A stretch of 64,000 nucleotides of DNA from Phoebastria nigripes. Its lineage: Eukaryota > Chordata > Aves > Procellariiformes > Diomedeidae. Below, in pieces: positions 25,101 to 38,700 of the stretch (within the stretch, counting starts at the first letter, position 1; each line of letters begins with the position of its first letter). The position numbers and the translations under genes are program-made. Under the pieces are notes generated by a model that was not told the DNA's origin, ran no database searches, and saw only the letters and a program-made list of their open reading frames with translations. Location of the stretch: assembly GCA_035582835.1 (NCBI GenBank), contig JAYKAV010003363.1:249352-313351 (forward strand), given 5' to 3'.

Positions 25101-28100
25101 AGCCTAAATTCTTCTGAGGAACAGGTTTTACTCCTTTTGCACTTACCAATGAAAGGTGATATTGCAGTAATGTAAATAGTTAGCACTTATGAAGGTATTA
25201 CTTAAGAAACTATTTTAATACTTAGATTAATTTGTGTTTTCATTGTTGGTCCTAGTTTTTCAATTTATTCTTATTGATTCAATAGACATTACTTCCGTGG
25301 CTGAGTCAGCAGTATAAAGGATCTTAATTCTTATACCTATATAAAAAGAAAGAAAATGAAATCATGTTTAATTCAAGCTAAGAAAAGCTTACTCGTATTC
25401 ATACGTAGTTAAGGTGCTAAATTTGTATTGCTAGACAGAATATATCTAGTCCTAAAAAGAAAGAGAACTGACATCACAGCTGGTCTGTTATCAACAACGG
25501 AACATTTATGCAAGAGAAAGTATTTAGAATAGCTGATGTTTTATATGACTTGCTGTACCAATGGAGCACACTCAAAAAAACAGAAGACAGAAAATGCTGG
25601 AAACACTCATAGTCCCTTATTTGTCTTTATTTTCCACTTTACATTCTTTATTTTGTGTATCAGCCTTCCCATATATTTCTTCTGATGTGATACCCTGTAA
25701 CTTCATATTTTTTTAAAGAATGTTCTTGAAGTTACACCTCCAAGACTAAATCAAAATAGTATTTTTCTAAGGGTCTGGATATAGTCTCAAAAAACACAAC
25801 AAGCAAATTTTCTTATGGGGTCAGTTTAAGGCACTTTGATCATTACAGCAGGTATTTCTTTAGTAGAGTTTTAAATTGTCAGGTAAGTCAGGGCTAATAA
25901 GAGCTGTCTGAGCTGTATGAGCAGCTTTGTACAGCACCTTTCTCATTATTTTGTATTCCTCTGTGGGTATCAGCTCTTCATAAAAGTTTATTAAATACAG
26001 TGCATTAGAGAAAAAGAAAATATTAGAGAAGGAGAAATCCAATGCTGTAGTAACACCATAATAACAAATTGCATATTTCTATGAGACTGCCTCTCAGAAA
26101 ACAGAGTCTGGAACAACAAGAATTGTTTAACCTGCTCATTCCAACATTTGTAGTGGTTTAGAAATGCTGTATTGACACCAAGTAGAACCCTATAGAGGGA
26201 GACAAAGGACAGGCGAGCAAAATTTTAGCTCTTAATGTAGATGCACAATTTTATCAAGTAACACTGTCCATTGATAAAAAAGAGGTCGTCAGAGAGAGGT
26301 TTTTTGGTAAAAACTTGGCTAGACTTATTGCTTAGGCCAGCAGTGAGTTTCTGATAATGAAATCACCTTTTCTTTTTCTTCCTTCTAAANAAGGGACATT
26401 TCATCCCATCTTTATTGATTTGATAATGAGAAGATATGAGCTCTACACAATGCTGATGTATCTTAACCCAAGAATAAATCTTGTAATAGCAATGTGGGTA
26501 AGGGCAAATTAAGTGTCTCTGAATCCTGGTAACAGCAAGATGTAATTGATTTATGCCAACCTGATTCAGAGTTGCCAAGGTTTTTACAAGATTATCTGTT
26601 TTTCTATTATTCTGTGTTTCAAAAGCATTTCCTGCTTTTTGTGCAACTCTTGTGCATTTCTTTTCTGTGAACCAAGTCTGAATAGTGCTGGGGTTGCATG
26701 ATAATTAGATTATTGAACTGTCACCTCTGGTTACATGTGATTCAAGACACGACTCATAAAACAGCAATACATGACTTTAGAAGAAATTACTCAAACTGCA
26801 TGATAATGGAGACAAACTTATGGAAGGACAGAATAATACAGAAGGATTTTAATTCAGTCTATCCTAGCAGTTGTCTGAAGTGAGAAGTTCTTTATCAGCC
26901 TGAATCTTGTTGTTGGAGGAAATGTTTCTGACATAGACTTTGAAATTTCACTCTGGTGAACTACAAAGCACTTCAACTATTTTAGTTCAGTATATGTAGG
27001 AGATGGTAACCTATTATACCTGCAAGTAATTTGTTCAATATATGTATTGAAGTGTAATCTTTTTTGTTTTATAGTCTGCTACGATATCAAGTATTGAAAA
27101 ACACCTCCACTGTTGCTCACTTCTTTCTTAAGCTGAAAAATCAATGATGGCATGTAGAAAAAATCAATTTTTTGGAGCATATTCCTCCACTTACCAGTTT
27201 CCTTCTCTCATGGATATGTTTCCTCTGGTTGCCATCAAAACTCACTGTAACAAAGATGTTTAGTGTTTATCATTTGTGACAGGAGGCACAAAACAAAATC
27301 AAATTCCTGAACTAATTCTGGCTGCAAAGCTCTTGTGTATTTGGGCAGTGAATTGTCAGGATGAATAGGTTGTATGATCTTGGCATTTGTTGAGCAACCA
27401 ATAGCTGTCTGAAATTTTATGTAACTGAGTGTGCNTAAACTCCTGGCAAGGCTGCTATTCAGTGACAAGTTTGCTAGTGATAATTCCAGACACTTTGTGT
27501 AGACTGGGGTTATGTTTTCTTGAATCAGCAAGATTCAAGAATCACTTTACCAGGGCAGCACTCATTCCAAGTTTTAGTTGCTGGGCTTTGGCTCAAACAC
27601 TTCAGGAAACCTTTTAATGAAGACTATTAAGTTACAGAGCATCTTGTATCTTCTGTCTGGTTTATATTGTAATTTTGGAAGATTTATTCATGTGCTATTA
27701 AACCACTGTAAAATAATATTCCAAAAATGCCCCAGCCATGAAAGCTATCTCAAGAAAATCCTCTTTGTCATGTGACAGGCCCTGCTAGGACTATCAGTTA
27801 TTTTGACTTCATACCCACCAATTTTTAAAGAACACTTTTTTGTAAGTTTTTGCCTAAATGAGCTCAAGCAGTGGCAGCATCTCCTTGTTCCATATAGTGC
27901 ACTCTGTAAATATGTCTGAGCTAAATTGTAAGCTAAATCTATCCATGAATAAATGTCATTGGACCAAATGATCTCTTCTGGGAATTTATTAAAATCAGTG
28001 ATTCAGTGAAAAAGTCAGCTGAATATGTTTAAGAAGTAAAAGAATCTAAAGTAACCCTTTGGTTTCCCAGCTGAAAATAATGCTGAAAACTTTGACCAAC

Positions 28101-28129
28101 TTTTTTTAATAGCAATCGCTAAAATTGAA
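25101..28129. other. AT-rich unique sequence, no gene found
   Basis: Only short frames. A minus-strand frame at 25866-26042 ends in a protein-like run but lacks usable splice sites (see rejected list). Ns at 26390 and 27435. Confidence 0.55.
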
Positions 28130-28270
28130 GAACTACCATGACTGGTAAGACATACTATTAGAGGGGTATGAGATACGGATTCTATTCCCAGCTCTGGCAT
28201 TTAGTTGCTTGGTGATTTTGCCCCCAAATTTTCAAAAGAATCTAATAGTTTTGTTAAGTCTTAAGTAACT
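28130..28270 (+). mobile_element. MIR-like SINE relic
   Basis: The run GATTCTATTCCCAGCTCTGGC followed by TTAGTTGCTTGGTGATTTTG corresponds in order and spacing to the core of an amniote MIR element (TTCGAATCCC-GCTCTGCC, then a CTAGCTGTGTGACCTTGG-like part). Strongly decayed, boundaries approximate. Confidence 0.5.
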
Positions 28271-30954
28271 AAATTAAAACATATATCCTTATATTTTTTC
28301 AGAAGTGTTTCCACTGATTTCCTTAAATGTTGTGTGGGTGTGTCACTTCTCAATTCAACTTCAACAGATATGCCTGTACATTTTTAGGAACATCCCAATG
28401 CTACCCTCAAAAGCAATTTCTCTGACTGACCAGAGAGTAAATTTGGTAGCATGACTTAAGGTTCAGCTAGAGACCAATGTCTGGAGTGAAGAGGACCTTG
28501 TGTGAAAAATCAGCCAGCAACTTCCTGTGGCATTTGGTGGCTTGGTACACTGCCAGTGTACACTGTAGGCTGCTTACAGGCCTTTCTGGCAATATGAAAG
28601 CTGCCTGTGAAGCCACTGTGTTTTCACAAGGCAAATAGATTTGGAAATGTGCCCTTCCCACAGTCCTAAGACTGTATAGGCAAGGAGTCTCAAGTTGGAG
28701 ACATGTTAAATATATGGATTCAAAATCAATNTCCTTAGTGTTTCTGGTCCATATCTATTTCATGTCTCACTTTTCTTACTTGTCAAACAAGAATTATTCT
28801 TATTCTGAACTCAGGAGGGTATCAAGAGCTTAAATGCATTAATGCTCTTAAAAATCTTACTTCAGATGTTAATAAGCTTGTTTTCACTCTTGTGCATACT
28901 CAGTTTTTCCAGCATGAATTTTGCATCAATTATTTGCTTTGTACATGCAAATGGATGGATTTGTCTGAACTGAAAAACATGCATGAAGACTAGAGTTAAG
29001 ATGTAGGCCTAGTTCCAGATGCTTTAAAAGTTATGAACAACTAACAGGGAAACCATAATCTGGCCCTGTACTGGGCTGAGTAATGGTGAATAATGCTGGA
29101 TAAGGCAGACATTGGTGGGTTAAGAGAAACAAAGGTCTGCAGTTCAAAAGATATCCTTGCAGAAAGCCTTGTATGCTGCTTAGTATAGAAGGTTATTTTC
29201 AAACCAGCATAGCTTTAAATTTAACCAGGCTTCACATAATAATCTTATGACCTGAATATTGGTTGGAGCAAGGCTGCATGATGGATAAGTAAATATATCC
29301 CTTATAGTCAATCAACAAACATACTGCAGTGAATCTGTATGTATATTGTTTATAAAGGAAGCTATGATTTAAACATTTTGAATTCTAACTGCTGGACAGT
29401 TAGACCTACNTTGTTATTGCTTGACTATGAAGAAATTACTTATCAGACTATCCAAATAAAGATATCTGTCTGACAAATCCAGGGATGAGTCAAACTTTAT
29501 AGTTAGACAAGCCTGAATGTCTGCAGCCTCTGGAGGAGGTGAAATTCCAGGTGAATAATGGGTCAGTAGATGAGCCAAGAGTCAGTCAGTGTTTGACATC
29601 CCTGGTATCTTTGGAGGCCTGGTAAGAGCCTGTGGGAGAGACAGCCATGGGAGGAGTTGGCATACAAGTCTGAGGAAACTCTGGAACGTGGAATGGAAAG
29701 TGGAACGTCTAAGAAGTTTTATGTATTTAATGTATTTATTACATGTATGTCTCCCAAAACAGGTTAGACAGCCGTATGTGATTTAGTCCTGTGATGATCA
29801 CAAATTAAAATTAGTTTTCCTTTAGAAAATAAGCAAATTGTAGCTGGTGATAGGACTAATCATCATCTTTTCTTGNACTGGCTGCCTTGTTTGTGAAACA
29901 AGTGGAGGATGCTCTATTTGCTTCTGCACCTAAAATCAGATCACAGATTTAAAAATTCCTTGACTCAAGGAAAGCATTGTATGTCATCCCCTTTTATCTT
30001 TATCAGTCACTATGAAGAAGTAGACCTCTTTGGAAAATTAAAGTTAGTAATGATGATGACCATGCCTATGTTGTTCTATTATGCATATTCACTTTCAAAT
30101 TTCTCATTTCATCACCAATCATTTCCTTTCCTCCGGGGAACACACACTACCGCTGTACAGTGATTGTATATTTTTTTTGTACCAAGCAATGTGTGAAACT
30201 TAATGCCTGGAGACAATGAAATCATATTTACTCAAAGTGAGTTTATGTATATGAGAAAGAGGGACAAAAACAGATGGAGTGGAAAAGAGTGATGTGGACA
30301 TTTTAAATACAATATACAACCAAAATAAAATACTGAATGTGTGGATGCAGTTTTTGAATTAATACTTTCCTTTGCAAATGAATAACCAATTTAGAGGGAA
30401 CAGAGCAGGCTACTAGAAAAATGACATCTAGAATCCTACTTCAACAGATATTATAGGCAGCTTTGCACCTTAAAGGCTATATCACTCCTCATAAAAGACT
30501 AGGGATGAGCACTTGAGAAACTGTAGTTCTCATTNAGGTTTTTTTTTTCCTTATTCTTCCCTCAGAGATGAGATAAAACAAGGACTGCAAGTAAAAGGAG
30601 GTTGCATAACACTGCCCTTATTCTTGATAAACTTTCAACATTGGATTCTCGCTGTGACTAAATACTGATCCTTAACTGATAGATCTTAATAAGAGTTGAA
30701 AACACTGCTGGCACCAGTGTTTGTTCACTATGGCCTTGGATCTCAACAGGAGTTCAGGCAGTCTTTTCCACAGATGTGTCTCTTCTCACCAGTCTCCTGA
30801 ACTACCTGATGCTTCAGCTAGAAACGTTATTGTACACAGGGGAGGAAAGGCCGCACATGGTATTATTGTGGTGTTCTCCATACACATTTGATCCATTAAG
30901 CCTAACTTCAAGGCAGTAATGTTGCTAAAAGAGAGACTGTAAACTGAAGGACAA
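28271..30954. other. AT-rich unique sequence, no gene found
   Basis: Short chance frames only. Single Ns at 28731, 29410, 29876 and 30535 mark draft-assembly ambiguity. No repeat recognised. Confidence 0.55.
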
Positions 30955-31125
30955 ACACCAGAGTTCTGGATTCACCCTTAGTGCATTTTGCATTCTAACA
31001 CGGTATAACCTCAGGAAGTTTGTCTAACTTGTGCTTTCATATTTAACTATAGGGGGAGCTTGTTCTTGCTTTCTCATGGAATGATTTTGTGAATGCTTTT
31101 GTCTGTTCTATGTAGATACTTTCTC
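30955..31125 (+). mobile_element. MIR-like SINE relic
   Basis: The order CCAGAGTTCTGGATTC, ATAACCTCAGGAAGTTTGTC, TAACTTGTGCTTTCATATTT follows the MIR core (after the box-B-like part: TGTGACC-TGGGCAAGTCACTTAAC-T, then TGTGCCTCAGTTTC). Heavily substituted. Low to moderate confidence. Confidence 0.4.
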
Positions 31126-31397
31126 CCGGCTAGAAGTTTTCTGTAGGTCTTCCAATGTTTTTTTCAAAACTGGAATCTCCTGCAAAATAGCCAAACTTCA
31201 GAATGCAACCATATTTCTGATTAATCAGATTAGGAAGTTTGATTTAGGATGTAAGATTCAGAGACTGATGTCTAGAATACTTTCTGCATATACAGATATA
31301 CACATACTGTTATATAATTAATGTGTAGAAAAATTCTAAAAAGTGAAAGAGGAATAAGAATCTGTATTTGAAGCAGGATGGCCGAGTTTGTTGTCTT

Positions 31398-31412
31398 TTT
31401 TTTTTTTTTTAT
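31398..31412 (+). repeat. Poly-T tract
   Basis: Run of T bases in TTGTCTTTTTTTTTTT. Simple homopolymer. Confidence 0.8.
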
Positions 31413-31479
31413 GCAAGAATCCCTTAGAAATTTTGATTAAGCTTCAGAAGATTCTTCTGAAGGGTTTGGGGGTTTTTTG

Positions 31480-31600
31480 TATTGTTATTCCCATTTACAT
31501 GTGGGAAAACAAAGGGGTAATGCATTGAGGGGACTTACTCATATCACAGGGCAATTCAGAGGAAGATAGAATAATCAAACCTTGATATCACCTTTGGTTA
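31480..31600 (-). mobile_element. MIR-like SINE relic
   Basis: CCCATTTACATGTGGGAAAAC, AAAGGGGTAATGCATTGAGG, GACTTACTCATATCACAGGG and GAATAATCAAACCTTGAT follow, in order, the reverse complement of the MIR core (CCCATTTTACAGATGAGGAAAC ... GTGACTTGCCCAAGGTCAC ... GATTCGAACCC). This is the clearest of the MIR-like relics here. Confidence 0.55.
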
Positions 31601-34495
31601 ATCTGAATATTTAATAACTTAAAATTCCTTACCTGAATAGTGCTTAGCAAATTGCCTGTAGATTTTTTTTCCTCTCTCTCTTTTGAAAATTGCATTAATG
31701 TCATTGTAAACTGTTGTAGATTAATCAAATCTGACTGTAATTGCCCGTGTACATGACCTGGTGAAGGTATCTAATCACCTACATGTAGATAAAGTGAAGG
31801 GACAGTTTGTAAAACTGGCATCAAATTTTATTGGATCTTGCATGGTCAGATACCATTTATATGGTACAAAAATCAGACTCAGCAATTTACCAAAAAGAAC
31901 AGATGTCTGATTTTTAATCTTGTTAATATGCAACCTTACTGGTCTTGTAACAGCCCAGAGGAGAACATGTTAACCTCTAAAAATCTGCTACAAGGTTAAA
32001 ACTCTAATATTCAAAAAATAGAGGTTAACAACAATTAGAATGGAAATAACTTACCTCAAAACATCAATTCCCTGAATCAGATATTCTAAATGAATAAGAG
32101 TTGAATTAAGAAGCTATTTAAAGTTCTTGTAGTTTCTTTGTTTTTCTAAATACACAAATATACAAATGGATTGTTTCTCTCCTGCTGAAATTTGTAATGT
32201 GTCTATTGGAAGAGTTCTGAAAGAGTTTAGAACAAGTTTGGAAATGTTGCACAGCAGGAGTTGGCAGCATCTCAGTTCCTTCCAGACTGGGGGGATGAGA
32301 ATAGGTTTCACGTATTCTGTTTAGTGTATGGGGAGAGACGCTACAGATCCTTGGTTTGTGGTAGCAGATCAGTTCCTTTAGGCAGCAAAGTATAAACATT
32401 TTCTGATAGTAGTTCCAGGTAATTCTCTCTTCCCTGTCCTTGAGGAACTGAGCAGCTGAGGCTATTGGTAGGAGAAGGAGGGGGGAAGGACTCACAAGAA
32501 GGTGATTAACCAAAGGAGGACTGCAAAAAATTTTTAAGAAAACAGTGAACTAAGTCATCAATATGGGGGAAGGGAAAAGATCTGTGATTATTCTGAAATG
32601 TCAGAATCACTAATGTAGATAAAGAAAGACTCTTAAGTGCCAGAGGTGAGAAAAAGGATTATTTACATTCAATATACTGTCTCAGCATAAAATCTTAGCT
32701 CTGCAGCATACCAGTTCTGCTAGATTAAGATTTTAAATTTATGCAAACAGAAAATTCCTTCCTCTTAGTTACTTATTTTATGTGTTAATTAAATTTTTAT
32801 AAGGAATTGAGAAAAACAAAAACACTGTCAGCCTATGGAAAATGTTGGAAGTAGGAGCACCATGGCAAAGATGCTACCTGTAATGTAGGAGGTAAAAAAG
32901 GGCCAAAAGTTGGTCAAAGCTGGGAGACTACACTGGGAAATTATCACTGTATGCTTTCATAGAAAAGCTGCTTTGCTCTCATCTCATATATACTTTTCCA
33001 TGCTTTTCCATGCCTTCCCATGTATTTTTGTATTTATTTTATGGGAATGGGTATATTATTGTGGAATTTATTTGGCTTCCCTAACTTACTTATCTCATAC
33101 TAAGGACACAAAGATAAGAGAGGTGACTAATGAAGAGTTTCTGGCTTTCGATTTTTTTCTGCATGCTTTGTAAAGACTGTCGTGCAGCACCTACAAAACA
33201 ACAGCCCTCAAAATAACAAAGCCTTTCTGGATGTAAAATTCCACGTGTTTGAAAGGAATGCAGAAGTAAAACTCAGCTCCCTTATAACAAAGCCAGGGCA
33301 GAGAAGGAGCCACATAATGTAAAAAGCTGTGCAGTGAGCCTGGGACTTCTTTGGGTTAGGGCTTTCACCAGAGCAGCAGCCATGAACAGAATACTGCAGC
33401 AAAGCAGGATCTGTCCTGTGGTTCTTCCAGGCAGAAGATGACCATAAACTGGGGAGCCCTTCAGGTTGCTTAAATGTGCAGTAGTGATCTCAGTGGCCCC
33501 TCCAGAAAGGACTCTCTCCTGAACTTTGGTTTCTTTTAAACATGTTTGTGTCATGGAGTTATTTTTGTTTGTTTTACCACTTACCATTAATGAATGCTCT
33601 CCCTTTCCAAGTGCCTACTCACACACACATTTATAGTTACCTCAAACATGTTAAAAGCTGATGATATTTGGAATGGAGAAGAAGAAAAAAATATCAAAGC
33701 TTAGTTCCAAAACTCAGCATGTGGGGTTTAAGGATTTCCAGAATAAATGTTAGAGTGCAGTGAGCAACATTTTGAAGATTTGTGACTGTTTGCTAGTTCA
33801 CAAGAGATGGTCACTTAAGATACGCCCACCAGGTTGTCTTGGATATTGATTTTTGCTAAATCTGAATTGCTCTGCTTTGTTGGATTTGTGCTGGCTATTT
33901 AATATTACGTTAATATACCAGAATGGTAATGCAGTTTGTTTTGTCCTTTGTTTTTTGAGCCATTTCAGTTTAACATTTAAAGCACTCTGTTTTTGCAGAC
34001 AGTTTAAGCTTGTAAAAGCAGTTATGTTTTTACTGTATGGTTGTGTTGATAGTCTGCTTGTTGTCAAGGACCACAGATGGTGAATGCTACTTATTTTTCA
34101 CTACTTTGGAATCCAGATTTTCCCATCTTTTCTCCTGTATCATTTGCAAATCCTTAAATTTTATTGGTGAGTCTTCAGTGATCACTCTATGTATAATTTA
34201 AAGATAGGCCTTGTGTTCTCAAGCTTGTCTGGTGTTTCTGAATGGAGGATATTTTTTATATTTTGCTAAATGGAGGTGTGACTGGAACAGACTTGTTGCC
34301 ACATGCTTTGGGGAATGGGTCACTAACGCTTTAAGAGATGCGTAGATATTTATCTGAGAGGGAGTAAAAGTGATGCTTAAATGAAAATGTCTGGTTTGGN
34401 TTTAAATAAATGGAACTGATTCATTTAAGCAGCATCTTTCTCTGCAAGGGAGTCCAATTTTGCTACGAATAAAATTAAATAAGAGTTGTTCTCAG
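31601..34495. other. AT-rich unique sequence, no gene found
   Basis: The longest frame is a minus-strand 131 codons (32118-32513) with no domain I recognise. A short triplicated word CTTTTCCATG lies at about 32993-33018. N at 34400. Confidence 0.55.
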
Positions 34496-34760
34496 TGTCA
34501 AGGTCCTGAGGCACTACCAGGCCTTATGGGTCATGACCAGCACCNCCAGGGCCTCCCCTTACCCCTGGGGCCTGGGACCCTATTTCAGCCCAGCCCAGGG
34601 CCATCAGTCCCTCGCCACAGACACACGTGGCAATGGAGGATGGGGCTGCCCCCGGCTGCCCCCCGGCTGCCTGCTCCCTGGCTGGGGTTTGGGACAGGAT
34701 GGGGTGCCAGGCCTGGCCTGCTGCCCTGCATGGGGAGACCCCCGTCTGGCCCTCATGACA
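34496..34760 (+). repeat. GC-rich dispersed repeat, copy 2 (TGTCA...TGACA ends)
   Basis: Second, shorter copy (265 bp) of the element at 17761-18189, with the same first and last five bases and the same block order. The middle part present in copy 1 (about 17895-18025) is largely missing, replaced by a short ACACACGTGGCAATGGAGGA segment. No target-site duplication is evident. The open frames on both strands (77-131 codons) again reflect GC content. One N at 34545. Confidence 0.7.
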
Positions 34761-35692
34761 CCCTGACATGTGGTTGCTTGGGGTCCTCCATGTCTGTACA
34801 AAATGAGCAAGCTCATAGCTGTTACAGGAGATGCTGACCTGACCAAAAGTCTTTCTTACATCTGCATAAAGAAGCTGAATAAGTTTTAACTGGGGTGAAG
34901 ACCTTTTTCTCATAGGCAATAATTGCTGGTGAACCTGCAGACTGTGAGATAAGTGAAAGCCTCAGTAAAATTAACTGGTGTGTCAAATGCTATTCTTCCA
35001 ACTCATTGCAAAACACAGTTGGGTCTCTGGTTGAAACAAAAATAAATGTAGAGAAAAGCAAAGGGCTATCACGCAGTTTTTGACCGTTTTGTCAGTTCAG
35101 GAAAACCAGTTGCAGTAAGGCTCGGGAAAGCAGTCTGAGGGACAGCAGCTACTTGCACCAAAATGTTATAAACTTCAGTGCTCTGAAAAGCTTGTGTGAT
35201 ATGCTATTCGTCAATGACTTTTTAAAGTATTATTCTACATCCTGTGATTGTTTTTTAAACTGCACCACTCATCTTTACTCATGCACCAAAAAAGGAAATC
35301 CTGTAAAAAAATCACTTATGCATATAGGTTTTTAACACAGCTGTTCATCAACTTTTCATCTCTTGAATCATTTGCCTTCTGAGTTGTTCCTTTATTTTTC
35401 CTTCTACTAATCATCAGAGCATTTTCACCACCATGACTTTAAGAAAGAAGTAGCAAACCCTAAATCAACATTGTCGTGCCCAGAGAAGTGCTCTGTTGTT
35501 CAAAACTATTAATTCCCTGGAAAACCAGACCACATTTAAGCACTAACATACGGATTTTTTACAGCTTTCAAGACAACTTTAAGCACTTTAAGAAATGGCC
35601 TGTATTTACATATTGCTGAATTCTAAATACTGCTCAGAAGTGTTTACTTCTTTGCAATTTGTAAGTGTCATGGGACAGATTTTCACTTTCTC
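34761..35692. other. Unique sequence, no gene found
   Basis: No gene or repeat recognised. Short chance frames only. Confidence 0.55.
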
Positions 35693-35759
35693 AAAAAAAA
35701 GAAAAGAAAAGAAAAGAAAAGAAAAGAAAAGAAAAGAAAAGAAAAGAAAAGAAAAGAAA
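35693..35759 (+). repeat. (AAAAG)n microsatellite
   Basis: About twelve uninterrupted GAAAA units from 35701, preceded by an A-run. Perfect repeats suggest a young, length-variable locus. It produces spurious Lys/Glu-rich frames. Confidence 0.97.
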
Positions 35760-38700
35760 CATTTATCTACCTTACATAGTGTTGCCTAACTTAATTAGAC
35801 AACCTAATGCATCGACAGTCATCTCTTTTAGAACAGTTTCTTTTCTGAGTCTAAAGGGACCAGGGTACAGCACGATAATTTGTAATGGAAATATTTGGCA
35901 CAACAAGAAAGAACAAAAACCAAACCCCTTTTGATTCATCTGCTTTACATGCTTCAATAAATTAACTATTAATATGTGATGTACAGAGCAAAATTAAATA
36001 TCAGTGTGGAAATTATGTTACTTTCTTGGCAATGGCTAATGCCTACCAAAGACAAAGCATTGAGCACTGGTGCATGCAGCTTTCACATTTTCAAGCCAAG
36101 CTAATTTTCTTGCATTCTCTTGCAAAATAAGCTTATGGGTTGCAATTTTCTAGATTGAAAAATGGGGCTGTTCTTTGTCATGCTTGCAAGCAAAAGGAAT
36201 AGCTCCTAGAAGCCCAAATGTAGAAGGGATTGTCTCTTTTCATCACCTGCTGGACTTGGAAGTTGATGCCTTTTTAAATTCAGAGATTATTTGATAGGGA
36301 ACTCTTAAAATTGGCAGCAGCCCCAGTTTGGTTTCCAAGTTGTCCAAGAAGGACAGTGATGTATTTCTCCAGCAGATGAGCAGTTCCATTCCATTTCTTT
36401 CCTTTCCTCCTTCTTTTTTGTGTGGAGCTTTTCACAGTACAATCTTTTCTTGAAACAGTACAGCTCATTTCTGCTACATTGTTTAAAAGACCAAAGACAT
36501 TATTTTAAAAATAATAATAAAAAAATGCTGTTTCCCAAACAAAACTGTCTTCCACTGTGTAATAATTATTGTAATTTCCATGATTTCTTCTGTCATTTTT
36601 CACAAATTATAGTAATAGAGTTACAAAGCAATCGGTGCTTGAAGTCATTATATGTTTTTTCTTTGTAATTTTTTATTACTTTCCCTGAAAGTGATGTAGG
36701 AATTGCTGGTGACTGGAATTGGTTCTGCAATAGCAGAAGAGAGAGTACATAAAGACTCCTTTGTCTTTAAGAACAGCTAAGACTTTATGTGTCAAGAAAT
36801 CCTTCCGTGAGGATGTCCAGTGTAGAGCTGAATCCCATAATTAAGAAAATGAGACGTGAAAGTTGCCACTCAGGTTCTAAATGACATCGCAACCTCACAT
36901 ATTGGTAAAAAAAAACCAAACAATCCCCTCCAACAGACATACAGAATGCATATATGAAATACATAGAGAATAATGATTCTATTCTTAGTGATTACCATAC
37001 CTCTGTTTTGGAGAGCTGTATGAGTGATTATATCTGCAGATGGCAGAAGCTGACTGAAGGCCACAGGAGTTTTGTCAGTTTTGCCAGTTGGGAATCTGGT
37101 CCGATATATTAAAAATTAGTCATGGCTGATAATTTATTCTCATTGCAAAGCTTCTAATTCTCACAGTGAAAAATGTTCTTTTAACACAGTTATTTCTGTA
37201 GTGAAATTTAGAAATCACTAAGGCTTTCTACTTGGGCGGAAAGCAAGGAATATTTTTGAATGCATAGAATTTAGCAAGCCAATGGCCTAGTGTTTCCTGA
37301 AGGCAATTCACAATCTGTCCTCCTAGCCATTGCTCTCAGGAACTACATTAACTACTACAGCTGATTAGTGGAGTAGTCAGCTGAAATTACCAAAATCTAA
37401 CAACTCAGTGTATTTTTCAGCTACTATTAGTCTGAGTAGGGCGATAAGGCTATTTTGGCTGCACTTCTGCATGTGTAAAGACTAAGAAAATTCTTTCTTC
37501 CACTTCTTATGGGTTTGCATAGGAGACATTTCTGGCAGTGGTCAATGACCCATAAGATGTTCTGCTGCCCATCACCTAAGGCCTGAGCTGTAAAAGAGGA
37601 ACACACCCTGAGTGCTTAGAAAATAGTCAGGCATTCATCTGTCTGCATACCACTACTGCTGGCTGACAATCTGTTGCCACTGAACATATCCCCAGTGAAT
37701 GCAAGACCCTGTGAACGAGTGTATGCATACATATGTTGTTGAGATAATGTGAATCTGTCAGATCTCCCAATTCAAGATCCCAGGATTGAGTTTGGATGAA
37801 AAAAAAAAAAAGTAAGGCTTCTACAGCCAAAAATGTTACTGCTGTCATTGCTGTGTCATTTGTGTATATACTTTTACAGTATGTGACAACGTGACCCAAA
37901 GTTGCATGGGTCTTTAGGCCTTAAAAAGCATTGAGTATAGACATTAATTAGACAGGGGATGGTGGATGCATGTTAAATGAAGTAGAGAATTTAGGCACAG
38001 AAAGTTATTAACAGCCATATATAATGCAAATGTTAATGAGTCATTAATTTAGTAAAATTTAACCCCAAGTTTAGGTACATTAAGCTGTGTTAAATACACA
38101 TCTTAATTTAAAATGGATCAAATTAGTCTGCCAAATCTGCACAGGTGAGAGTGACTGACAGTGTTTCATTGTTCTGTTACAAGAATACTGAAAATTTAAG
38201 GTGGTGGTGTTTGGCTAGTTCACTCCTAGGTGAAAGATTAAAATATGACAATACAAAAGTTCATCTTGACTTACAAACAACCTCTAAAAATTTCATTACA
38301 CAGCTATTGAAAAACAATTTTTTGTCCATATCACACTGGGCTTTCTGAAGGTTATACTACTAGGCAGCAAATTAAGCATATTAGCTGGTTGTGAAGGCAT
38401 CTTTCCAAGTGCAATCATTTAGACAACATGTTTCTGTCACCAGTTAATCTATAACACTTTTAGCTAATATCCAACAGTCCTGGAACAGATTAAGAAATTA
38501 ATAACTGAATGAATATCTGAAATCAGATGTTTTATAGAGTAAAATCAATCTTGAAAACTATCACTGAATTTACGAATGTCATCAGTTTCTTAACACCCTT
38601 TGACTCAGAATTTTTGCAATTATTTATTCACAACATTGAAAAAATATTTGCTTTTCCATCTGATATAAAAGTCCTAAAATACAAGAGAAAAATTTCCTGA

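Noticed and set aside
25866..26042. Minus-strand frame ending in a protein-like run (EYKIMRKVLYKAAHTAQ)
   Set aside because: No acceptor with a good pyrimidine tract precedes it, no donor follows, and a stop comes directly after. The strong donor-like CAG/GTAAGT at 25880 is on the other strand. Possibly an old processed fragment, but unsupported.
32118..32513. 131-codon minus-strand frame
   Set aside because: No domain, signal or splice context; composition as expected for chance.
34460..34919. Open frames up to 131 codons on both strands
   Set aside because: Same explanation: second copy of the GC-rich repeat.
35595..35934. Lys/Glu-rich frames
   Set aside because: Produced by the AAAAG microsatellite in two reading frames.
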